Assembly (NCBI GenBank): GCA_002373775.1
Contig: DFJW01000024.1
Location: forward strand, 1-54,428
Direction: 5' to 3'
From: Ruminococcus flavefaciens
Lineage (GTDB): Bacteria; Bacillota; Clostridia; Oscillospirales; Ruminococcaceae
DNA: 54,428 nt
A program made the position numbers and the translations under genes. Within the stretch, counting starts at the first letter, position 1. Each line of letters opens with the position of its first letter. Under the pieces are notes generated by a model. It was not told the origin of the DNA. It saw only the letters and a list, made by a program, of their open reading frames with translations, and did no database searches. Positions 45,569-54,428 of the stretch are shown piece by piece.

Positions 45569-47692
<2,124 letters not shown>

Positions 47693-47696
<4 letters not shown>

Positions 47697-49090
47697 TTGC
47701 TGTTCTCCTCTTTTCTGACCTCCTGCCTTTCATGGGGCAGTACGCCTTCCTCAGTTTCGGCATTGGTCTTGCCGGGGAAGAGCATGGTCTTGATAGTCAT
47801 AAGTATTATCTGAAGATCCATGCGCACAGAGTAGTTCTCTATGTACATAAGATCCATTTTCAGCTTGTCGTAGGGGGAAGTGTCATAAACGCCCGTGACC
47901 TGAGCGTAGCCTGTGAGTCCTGCCTTGACCTTGAGGCGGAAATCGAATTCCGGCATGGACTTCATATACTCCTTCGTCAGTTCCGGTCTTTCCGGTCTGG
48001 GACCGACCACGGACATATCGCCCTTCAGGATATTGAGCAGCTGAGGGAGTTCATCGATACGGAATTTTCTCAGCACATGTCCCACGGGAGTTATCCTGTT
48101 GTCGCTTTCGGAGGCGAGCTGAGGTCTGCCGTCTTTTTCGGCGTCAACTATCATGCTGCGGAATTTGTAGACGTAGAATTCCCTGCCGTCTATGGTGAGA
48201 CGCTTCTGCTTGTAGAACACCGGGCCGCCGTCGTAGAGTTTTACAGCTATGGCGGAAATCAGCATGAAAGGTGCTGCCGGGAGCAGGGCAAGGAGAGTGA
48301 AAAGGATGTCAAATACTCTCTTGACCAGACGCTGTTCGAAATCCAGACCGTAATTTCGGCAAAGCAGAAGAGGCGTATCGAAAAGGCGTATATCGTCTGC
48401 ACCGCGTATGATGATGTCCGATATCTTGGGCGCGATATAGGCGCGGACGGAATTCTGGAAGCAGAATTTGAGGAAATCGTTGCGCTGTTCAGCCGGGATA
48501 TCGCAGATTATGACGCCTTCGTACTTCATTATCTGCTCCTTGATCTTTTCCGGATCCTCGCTTATGCTGATGGATTCGCAGATCATGTACTTGTCCACGC
48601 GCTGGCTCATTTTCAGCACCAGAGCTGCCGCCTGACTGCTTCCGTAGAGGATGATGAGCCTTCTCGGCGGGTAAACAAGGAAATAGAGCTTAGCGGTCAG
48701 GAAGGTCCAGACCGATATGAATATGAGGTCAACGCCGGTGAGGATCAGTATAGGCGGCACCGACATGAAGCGTCTGCCTATAAGGCTGATGAGGAAGTAG
48801 GTGACGAAATTCACGCATATCATGGAGATTATCTGGGCGTAGAGCATGTCCGTCTTTTTCAGATAGCCCAGCTTGAATCCGCCGTAAGCCTTGAAGAAGA
48901 GCACCATGAGCAGGAAATACATTCCCATGAGCACCCAGTTGCCTCGTCTGTAGAACGGGAGCACTATCTCTCCCACATAGTAGCTGTACCATATCCTGCC
49001 GAACAGACCGGTCATAAAACACAGCATGACTATTGACAACCCGAAGGTTATAAACTTCTTGTATCTGTCTCTTTTACTGTTCATAATCAT
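47693..49090 (-). CDS. Polyprenyl glycosylphosphotransferase (initiating enzyme)
   Basis: A 465-residue membrane enzyme that transfers a sugar phosphate to undecaprenyl phosphate to start a glycan. About four helices lie in the N-terminal half; the catalytic domain starts near residue 265 with a reentrant helix (RVFDILFTLLALLPAAPFML) and has FYKQKRLTIDGREF, FRIDELPQLLNILKGDMSVVG and GPRPERPE. I use ATG at 49090 (IMNSKRDRYKK) with GGAG 12 bases upstream; the frame is open to an ATG at 49135 with a poor site. First sugar is unknown. Confidence 0.85.
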
Positions 49091-49158
49091 TACGGAGTGA
49101 AGCTCCGCAGTCTCCTTTATATCTGTATGAAGCATCCCTCAAAACGGGATACATAGTC

Positions 49159-49187
49159 ATTATAGCAAATAGTTATACTTCTGTCAA
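49159..49187 (-). promoter_or_regulatory. Consensus promoter of the polysaccharide operon
   Basis: On the minus strand TTGACA (49187-49182), 17-base spacer, TATAAT (49164-49159), preceded by TGC as an extended -10. It resembles atp P1 around the -10 (TTTGCTATAATGACT). Confidence 0.82.
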
Positions 49188-49249
49188 TAGAGCAAGGCGT
49201 TTTTAACAATAGGATATTCACATTATTGTGCATATTGACGATGCACAGG

Positions 49250-49286
49250 CAAAATAAAAGCTCCCGGAGATGTGCCTTCGGGAGCT
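49250..49286 (-). terminator. Intrinsic terminator of the hydrolase gene
   Basis: On the minus strand stem AGCTCCCG / CGGGAGCT with a 12-base loop, followed by TTTATTTTG, 60 bases after the hydrolase stop. Confidence 0.8.
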
Positions 49287-49346
49287 GATATAAATGTGAT
49301 TCAAAAATAATGTACTATTTTCAAATATTTGATATTGTCTCTTTAA

Positions 49347-50228
49347 TTATGAGAAATGGTTCTGATATCCGTCACCCCAGAAGTAAAGGTAACCCTGGGA
49401 GAAGGAACCGGGTTCATTGAAATAAAGCCTTACAGCGTCCTTTACCTGCTCGGTAACATATCCGCTGTATGTTCCCAGGAATGCGTAAGACTGGCTTCCT
49501 GTGAACTGGTAGGGCTGCGTCAGCACTTCGCTGATGCTGTTGGGGAACAGAGGACTGTATACTCTGTTCATGATGACTTCGACCACATATGCCTTGTCGT
49601 AAAGACCGATCCAGTTCGAACCTGCTTCATGTCCTACTACGTTGCAAAGGAGAATGAAGTCGCTCTCGGAGATCGGGAGTGAACCGTCTGATACTACAGG
49701 CTCAGCTGCTTCAGTAGGAGCCTCAGTCTCGGGTTCAGTGGGAGCCTCTGTTTCAGGCTCGGTGGGAGCCTCAGTTTCAGGCTCGGTATAATATGTCTCA
49801 GGTTCTGTCTCCGGCTCTGCATCGTAGCTCTGATAGCTCTCGTATGTAAAGGAGAGACTACCTTCAACATTTTCATCATCGGCGTCGGCAGCCGTTTCAG
49901 GTTCAGCAGTTGTGTCTGCTTCAGCAGCTGTTGTATCCTCAGCAGCTGTTGTGTATTCGATATCGTATTCAGCAGCAGTAGTAGTTACAGTAGTTGTAGT
50001 GCTGCTCTTCTTTGCAGAAGTAGTAGTGCTTGTGGTTGTGATCGCAGTCGTTGTGTAAACAGAAGTTTCTGTAGCAGCAGTTGTCATCTCTTCATCGGAA
50101 CTAACGATTTCCAGGTTATTATTGCTTGAGCTTACATCCGGTGCTGCTTTATAAGCAACAGCGAGACCGCCGAATAAACATACGGTCACAGCTCCGAAGA
50201 CACTTGCTGCAAATTTAGCTTCTCTCAT
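49347..50228 (-). CDS. SleB-like cell-wall hydrolase with a Thr/Pro/Glu-rich stalk
   Basis: A 293-residue exported protein: short basic start, one helix (about 8-27), a long Thr/Ala-rich stalk, then three copies of EPETEAPT, and a C-terminal catalytic domain (about 190-293). The domain has NVVGHEAGSNW with the candidate catalytic Glu near 200, and YQFTGSQSY, YLYFWGDGYQNHFS, the pattern of Hydrolase_2/SleB lytic enzymes. It would cleave peptidoglycan from a membrane anchor. I chose ATG at 50228: AAAGGA is 7 bases upstream, better than the TTG at 50231. Confidence 0.85.
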   Translation of the reverse strand: MREAKFAASVFGAVTVCLFGGLAVAYKAAPDVSSSNNNLEIVSSDEEMTTAATETSVYTTTAITTTSTTTSAKKSSTTTTVTTTAAEYDIEYTTAAEDTTAAEADTTAEPETAADADDENVEGSLSFTYESYQSYDAEPETEPETYYTEPETEAPTEPETEAPTEPETEAPTEAAEPVVSDGSLPISESDFILLCNVVGHEAGSNWIGLYDKAYVVEVIMNRVYSPLFPNSISEVLTQPYQFTGSQSYAFLGTYSGYVTEQVKDAVRLYFNEPGSFSQGYLYFWGDGYQNHFS

Positions 50229-50282
50229 CAACTCATCCTTTCAAATCAAAGCTTATTTGCGGTCCTTTCTAAGACCGTGTTC

Positions 50283-50311
50283 ATGATAACATATTTGGAG
50301 GCAAATGGCAA
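50283..50311 (-). promoter_or_regulatory. Promoter of the hydrolase gene
   Basis: On the minus strand TTGCCA (50311-50306), 17-base spacer, TATCAT (50288-50283), 55 bases before the start. Confidence 0.6.
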
Positions 50312-50652
50312 TACCTTTTGGCATTTTTCCATTTTACCGCCAAAAACAAAGGTCGAAATTCAAGACGGCTGTGTAAAGTGTAACAAAAAACTATTGCTTT
50401 TTTGTAAATACTTCTTAAATATAATATGAATAAAATCAAATTAAAAACATTTAAAAGTTACAGAATTATTACAAAAACAACAAAGCGGTAAACAACTTTC
50501 AGTATAATCCGGTGCTATATCTGCCTCTTGTTATAGAAAAAAACAGCCCCTCCGGAGGTGTTTTCTGCCTTTTTTCTGTGTTTTCCACCCTGTAAATTAT
50601 TATTCAGTTCCCCCTTAAAAAATGACAATGCGGTAATAATTTTCATGGACAG
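50312..50652. other. AT-rich gene-free stretch
   Basis: No coding frame or RNA gene is evident. A palindrome CCTCCGGAGG at 50548-50557 is flanked by A- and T-rich runs on both sides and could be a weak bidirectional terminator. Otherwise I see nothing I can name in this part of the 748-base gap between the hydrolase and acyltransferase genes. Confidence 0.4.
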
Positions 50653-50920
50653 GCATATTGCACTCTCTCCGAGCCGGGGCTTTTATTGAGGGAAACCCTT
50701 TTGAGAAAGGGTTCTCCCTCAAACTCCCTTCCTAAAACTTTATAGATTTAATTTTCTCTCACATATGGCACTTCAGCATGTCCGGAACGCAAGTTCCTGA
50801 TGTGCCATATGTGAGAGAAAATCATATTATAAAAGTCTTTGGAAAGGGGTTCGGGGAAGAACCTTTCCTCAGAAAGGTTTGCCCCGACAGAAGCCCCGGC
50901 TCGGAGAGAGTGCAAAATGC
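50653..50920. mobile_element. Nested palindromic element, MITE-like
   Basis: A 268-base structure. Outer arms of 25 bases are perfectly inverted (50658-50682 and 50891-50915; core CTCTCCGAGCCGGGGC) and extend further with one mismatch. An inner perfect inverted repeat of 21 bases lies at 50751-50771 and 50802-50822 (core CTCACATATGGCAC), capped by GGAAC-GCAA-GTTCC at 50783-50796. Between outer and inner arms each half has its own hairpin: AACCCTTT/AAAGGGTT on the left, AACCTTTC/GAAAGGTT on the right. It has no coding frame. Small non-autonomous elements and structured intergenic repeats look like this; no target-site duplication was confirmed. Confidence 0.7.
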
Positions 50921-50937
50921 TTTATATATTATAATAG

Positions 50938-50968
50938 TATAAGCGTCTCCGGTGGGGAGACGCTTATG
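50938..50968 (-). terminator. Hairpin after the acyltransferase gene
   Basis: A 12-base perfect stem (AAGCGTCTCC / GGAGACGCTT core) with a short loop, just after the acyltransferase stop. The T-tract on the minus strand is weak (ATACTATTATAA), so it may be an mRNA end or a weak terminator. Confidence 0.55.
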
Positions 50969-50976
50969 TATCAGAT

Positions 50977-52266
50977 TTACTGTGCGGCAGGTTTGGCCTT
51001 TATATTTTTTGGTCTGCGAGGGATAGCAGCGATGCCCTTTTTAATAAGGTATTCGAGCAGCTTGTACACGTTTGTGATGACGAGCGCCCAGAACATGGAG
51101 TGGAGGAATACATACAGCAGCGGCTGCCACGAATGAGTGAAGCGGTCCATCTGCCATACCCACTCGCCTGTCTCCTCGTTGTGTATAGACGGGAACCTCA
51201 TACCGTACTGTCCGTAGACCTTGCGGTCGAAGACGTAGGATATCAGGAACAGCGCATATGTCGCACCGGAGAGCTGCTGGAGCACGAATTTCACAGTCTT
51301 CTTCGTTGTCGTGATATCAAAGAGCAGGAGGAAGATGCAGACTGCGATAATGAATACAGGCCATGTGCTGTAGTCGTTGTAGTGCCATGAAGTGAGACGG
51401 TAATTGTTCTCGGCGTTGGTCTCTGCAATGGTGTTGGAGTAGGAATCCAGCGTGATATAGGCAACATCAGCCGCGAGCACAGCAAGCACGAGAAGCTTGT
51501 TCAATATGCACTTCTTCGGCGGATACTCTCTGATATATGCACCGACGTAGTAATAAGCCAGCGGCCACATTCCGGTGAGATAGCTGGGCAGGACTCTTAT
51601 CTGGTCATCCTTTTCCCTGCCGATGAAGAGGGCAGTGGCAAAAGTGGTGAACAGGCATATGGTCACCAGCAGGACTGTGCGCTGCTTTCTGTTTTCGAGA
51701 CCGTTGAATGCCATATTCAGGAACGGTATCATGCAGAATATAGCTATGTAGTAATTCACATACCAGCCATATGTCGCGGCGTTGTATTCCAGATATCTGC
51801 GGAGTATCGCCCACTTTTCATACTGGAAGCCGAAGACGACGTGGTCGGCGCGGAGACACAGTATACCGATGAAGATGTATATCACGATTATCCTTATGAG
51901 ACCGGTATAGTACTTCGCACTTATCTTCTTGTTCTTCATCAGGTAGCCGGTAATGGTCATGAAGATAGGCACGCAGGAGTAGAATACCCAGCGGAAGGCT
52001 ATGGGTACGATGAACTGCGTGTCGCCGTCCTGTATCCGGGCATCGTAGAAGCCGTCGTAGAGGAAGGTATGTATCCCGACCACGAACAGAGCCGCCAGTA
52101 TCTTGAGTATGTCGATGCCGGCATAGTAGGGCTTGACGGTTTTTGCGGCGGAAGCCGGCTTTAGAGGTGCAGTGTCAGCTATGACAGTTTCAGCAGCGGC
52201 AGTGCTTGCATCCGGCTGTGAAGCTGCTGGTTTCACAGGACGTTTCTTTTTGTGTTTACTGCTCAT
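50977..52266 (-). CDS. Acyltransferase-3 family membrane protein
   Basis: A 429-residue membrane protein with about ten helices. After a 45-residue Lys/Ala-rich cytoplasmic start comes the signature YYAGIDILKILAALFVVGIH, with the His of the catalytic site, then FRWVFYSCVPIFMTITGYLM. Such enzymes O-acetylate surface glycans or peptidoglycan. The substrate here is unknown; the nearby polysaccharide operon is a candidate. I chose ATG at 52266 with AAAGGA 8-10 bases upstream over an ATG at 52284. Confidence 0.85.
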   Translation of the reverse strand: MSSKHKKKRPVKPAASQPDASTAAAETVIADTAPLKPASAAKTVKPYYAGIDILKILAALFVVGIHTFLYDGFYDARIQDGDTQFIVPIAFRWVFYSCVPIFMTITGYLMKNKKISAKYYTGLIRIIVIYIFIGILCLRADHVVFGFQYEKWAILRRYLEYNAATYGWYVNYYIAIFCMIPFLNMAFNGLENRKQRTVLLVTICLFTTFATALFIGREKDDQIRVLPSYLTGMWPLAYYYVGAYIREYPPKKCILNKLLVLAVLAADVAYITLDSYSNTIAETNAENNYRLTSWHYNDYSTWPVFIIAVCIFLLLFDITTTKKTVKFVLQQLSGATYALFLISYVFDRKVYGQYGMRFPSIHNEETGEWVWQMDRFTHSWQPLLYVFLHSMFWALVITNVYKLLEYLIKKGIAAIPRRPKNIKAKPAAQ

Positions 52267-52393
52267 TTTATATATCCTTTCCAAAATATTATCCGGATCA
52301 GCTGAGCGCAGTGCTCCCGGCTTTTATTAGTCGTCCGCGGGAACGTTTTCTCTCGGTTTTTCCGGTGAATTTTCAATATATACCTGAATTCTT

Positions 52394-52422
52394 ATTATAC
52401 ACCTTATTTGCTCATACGTCAA
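52394..52422 (-). promoter_or_regulatory. Promoter of the acyltransferase gene
   Basis: On the minus strand TTGACG (52422-52417), 17-base spacer, TATAAT (52399-52394). It is one of two divergent promoters in the 301-base gap 52267-52567, which otherwise holds nothing clear. Confidence 0.78.
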
Positions 52423-52496
52423 GTAAAACTGCATGATACGGTCTGTTTGCGGAGAGTTTTTCTCTATTCCCTGAAAAACGGATGCTTCCGGTGATA

Positions 52497-52525
52497 TTGA
52501 CATTCCGGGCGATCAGAGGTATAAT
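52497..52525 (+). promoter_or_regulatory. Consensus promoter of the small lipoprotein gene
   Basis: TTGACA (52497-52502), 17-base spacer, TATAAT (52520-52525): both hexamers are perfect consensus. Confidence 0.85.
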
Positions 52526-52567
52526 ATTAATGATGATAAGACCATTTTCATCAGAGGAGTGAACTAT

Positions 52568-53026
52568 ATGAAAAAATGGATAATAAGTACAGCGGCACTG
52601 TGTGCAGTATCTCTGTGTATCACAGGATGCGGAAGCCAGTCGAGCAGCAGCACAGGCAATAACGCGTCTCTCAGCGAAAGAAGCGAAGTCGCCGGCGCGG
52701 ATACGGAAACGAACACCGCATCCAATACCTCTCTGGTCGGTTCGTGGCGTTATGACGAAGCAGCAAGCAAGAACTGCGAGAATATGCGCTACAGCACTGA
52801 TACCATCACTACGTTTGATGCTGACGGCATGCTCTATTTCATCAATACCGAGACCTATTCATGGGAAGCCGAAAACGGCACACTTCTGATATACGGAGAG
52901 CACCATAAGGGCGATCAGGAATATCTGGAGGCAGAATGCCCTTACAGCATAAGCGGAGATACGCTGACTATCACTATTTCGGGCGATCAGCTGATGACAG
53001 TCGTATTTCATCGTATGGAACAATAA
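52568..53026 (+). CDS. Small lipoprotein, lipocalin-like
   Basis: A 152-residue lipoprotein: signal peptide with ITGC (Cys21), a Ser/Thr/Asn spacer (about 22-58), then a small beta domain opening SLVGSWRYDE and containing TFDADGMLYF and SISGDTLTITISGDQ, the layout of lipocalin-like/DUF5640 proteins. Function unknown. I chose ATG at 52568 (GAGGAG 8 bases upstream) over an in-frame GTG at 52559. It is monocistronic. Confidence 0.72.
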   Translation: MKKWIISTAALCAVSLCITGCGSQSSSSTGNNASLSERSEVAGADTETNTASNTSLVGSWRYDEAASKNCENMRYSTDTITTFDADGMLYFINTETYSWEAENGTLLIYGEHHKGDQEYLEAECPYSISGDTLTITISGDQLMTVVFHRMEQ

Positions 53027-53044
53027 AACAAGCCTTTTGAAGAA

Positions 53045-53082
53045 AAGCGCGCCGTCTGCGATATTCAGCCGGTGCGCTTGTT
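53045..53082 (+). terminator. Terminator of the small lipoprotein gene
   Basis: Hairpin AAGCGCGCCG / CGGTGCGCTT (one mismatch) with a long loop, followed by GTTATAT. Confidence 0.6.
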
Positions 53083-53147
53083 ATATATGTATAAAAAGCC
53101 ATTTTCCCCGGCGTGAAATATTTTTTCATCTCCGCCTTAAAAATCGC

Positions 53148-53176
53148 TTGCATTTATTGGCGTTTTATGTTATTAT
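53148..53176 (+). promoter_or_regulatory. Promoter of carB
   Basis: TTGCAT (53148-53153), 17-base spacer, TATTAT (53171-53176), 80 bases before carB. Confidence 0.68.
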
Positions 53177-53193
53177 ATAAGGTAAGAAGTTGT

Positions 53194-53240
53194 GCCGTGA
53201 CCATGTCACGGCAAATTAAAGAACGTGCGTCCCACGCACG
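53194..53240 (+). promoter_or_regulatory. Twin hairpins in the carB leader
   Basis: Two perfect stem-loops in tandem: GCCGTGAC-CAT-GTCACGGC (53194-53212) and CGTGCGT-CCC-ACGCACG (53224-53240), the second ending 16 bases before the start codon. No T-run follows, so they are not terminators. They might be RNA regulatory or stability elements; no PyrR-type attenuator was recognised. Confidence 0.55.
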
Positions 53241-53256
53241 GGTCAGGAGAATAAAT

Positions 53257-54428
53257 ATGCCAAAAAGACAGGATATTAACAAGATCATGATCATCGGTTC
53301 CGGTCCTATTATTATCGGACAGGCATGTGAATTTGACTACTCCGGCACTCAGGCATGCAAGGCTCTGAGAAAGCTCGGCTACGAGATAGTTCTCGTAAAT
53401 TCTAACCCCGCAACTATCATGACCGATCCCGATGTGGCTGATATAACCTACATCGAACCGCTCAACCTTTCAAGACTCACACAGATCATCGCCAAGGAGC
53501 GTCCCGACGCTCTGCTGCCCAATCTCGGCGGTCAGTCAGGTCTTAACCTCTGCTCCGAGCTGGACAAGGCAGGCGTACTGAAAAAATATAACGTTCAGGT
53601 CATCGGCGTTCAGGTCGATGCTATCGAGCGCGGTGAGGACCGTATCGAATTCAAGAACGCAATGAAGGAACTCGGCATCGGCATGCCGAAAAGCGAAGTT
53701 GCTTACTCAGTTGACGAAGCTGTAAAGATCGCTGAAAAGCTCAAGTATCCTGTTGTTCTCCGTCCTGCTTACACAATGGGCGGCGCAGGCGGCGGCATGG
53801 TTTACAACGTTGACGAACTCAAGGTAGTCTGTGCAAGAGGACTTCAGGCTTCTCTCGTTGGTCAGGTCCTCGTTGAGGAATGTATCTTCGGCTGGGAAGA
53901 ACTGGAACTCGAAGTTGTCCGCGACGCTGAAAACAACAAGATCACTGTCTGCTTCATTGAGAACATTGATCCTATCGGCGTTCACACCGGCGACTCTTTC
54001 TGCTCAGCTCCCATGCTGACTATCCCCGAGGACGTTCAGAAGGAACTCCAGGAGATGTCCTACCGCATAATCGAGTCCATTCAGGTAATAGGCGGATGCA
54101 ACTGTCAGTTTGCCCGTGATCCCGAGACAGGACGCATCGTGGTTATCGAGATCAATCCCCGTACATCACGTTCTTCCGCACTTGCTTCAAAGGCTACAGG
54201 ATTCCCGATCGCACTCGTTTCCGCTATGCTGGCATGCGGTCTCACACTGAAGGACATCCCCTGCGGAAAGTACGGCACTCTCGACAAGTACTATCCCGAC
54301 GGCGATTACATCGTAATCAAGTTCGCTCGCTGGGCATTCGAGAAGTTCAAGGGCGCAGAGGACAAGCTCGGCACTCAGATGAGAGCTGTCGGCGAAGTAA
54401 TGAGCATCGGCAAGACCTACAAGGAAGC
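53257..54428 (+). CDS. carB: Carbamoyl-phosphate synthase large subunit, N-terminal part
   Basis: The first 390 codons are visible; the gene runs off the window (full length is about 1060-1070). The first ATP-grasp domain shows IIGSGPIIIGQACEFDYSGTQA, RPAYTMGGAGGGMVYN, ENIDPIGVHTGDS and VIEINPRTSRSSALASKATG. It makes carbamoyl phosphate for pyrimidines and arginine. The usual TLGG at the glycine loop reads TMGG here, a mild change. AGGAG lies 7 bases before the ATG. No carA is adjacent upstream. Confidence 0.95.
   Translation, partial: MPKRQDINKIMIIGSGPIIIGQACEFDYSGTQACKALRKLGYEIVLVNSNPATIMTDPDVADITYIEPLNLSRLTQIIAKERPDALLPNLGGQSGLNLCSELDKAGVLKKYNVQVIGVQVDAIERGEDRIEFKNAMKELGIGMPKSEVAYSVDEAVKIAEKLKYPVVLRPAYTMGGAGGGMVYNVDELKVVCARGLQASLVGQVLVEECIFGWEELELEVVRDAENNKITVCFIENIDPIGVHTGDSFCSAPMLTIPEDVQKELQEMSYRIIESIQVIGGCNCQFARDPETGRIVVIEINPRTSRSSALASKATGFPIALVSAMLACGLTLKDIPCGKYGTLDKYYPDGDYIVIKFARWAFEKFKGAEDKLGTQMRAVGEVMSIGKTYKE

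Noticed and set aside
47732..49036. 434-codon plus-strand frame across the glycosylphosphotransferase gene
   Set aside because: Antisense to a gene with clear PGT motifs; product is His/Glu-rich with no family features.

Overview
The window looks like a low-GC-lineage Gram-positive of the Oscillospiraceae, most likely Ruminococcus or a close relative. This is inferred from the gene set: sortase-built pili, many small lipoproteins, a cohesin-like lipoprotein, an ECF vitamin-transport module, ClpE, separate secD and secF, consensus sigma-A promoters and frequent TTG starts. I see no transposase, phage, tRNA, rRNA or CRISPR. Species cannot be named from this sequence alone.

Layout. (1) 1-764: end of a 2-oxoacid:ferredoxin oxidoreductase operon (korB partial, korC). 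(2) 787-1164: acidic lipoprotein, then a gene-free stretch (1174-1610) with a cluster of DnaA-box-like sequences. (3) 1610-10762, minus strand: a complete pilus locus with leader ORF, pilus-type signal peptidase, backbone pilin, class B sortase, minor pilin and a 1775-residue tip adhesin. (4) 10979-12556: DUF2461 protein and an ECF S-component whose promoter is followed by a long perfect palindrome. (5) 12657-31475, plus strand: ruvC-ruvA-sseB-ruvB, a C39-like protein, a GlmM-family protein lacking its catalytic serine, an rRNA-type methyltransferase, ecfA1-ecfA2-ecfT, yfhO, truA, two membrane proteins, clpE and two lipoproteins.

(6) 31490-34270, minus: secD-secF. (7) 34362-41185, minus: the F1Fo ATP synthase operon atpB-atpE-atpE-atpF-(atpH::atpA fusion)-atpG-atpD-atpC. 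It has dual promoters followed by a terminator-like hairpin, a tandem duplication of the c-subunit gene, an in-frame fusion of delta to alpha, and palindromic repeats between atpG and atpD. (8) 41234-49187, minus: a polysaccharide operon (initiating sugar-phosphate transferase, ManC, Gmd, two GT4 glycosyltransferases, Rmd) that would make GDP-D-rhamnose and transfer it, followed by a lipoprotein and a coiled-coil protein. (9) 49250-54428: a cell-wall hydrolase, a 268-bp nested palindromic element, an acyltransferase-3 membrane protein, a small lipoprotein and the start of carB.

The most unusual items are the delta-alpha ATP synthase fusion, the duplicated c subunit with its apparently attenuated leader, the GlmM-like protein altered in all its active-site loops, the nested palindromic element at 50653-50920, and the DnaA-box cluster with no dnaA in view.
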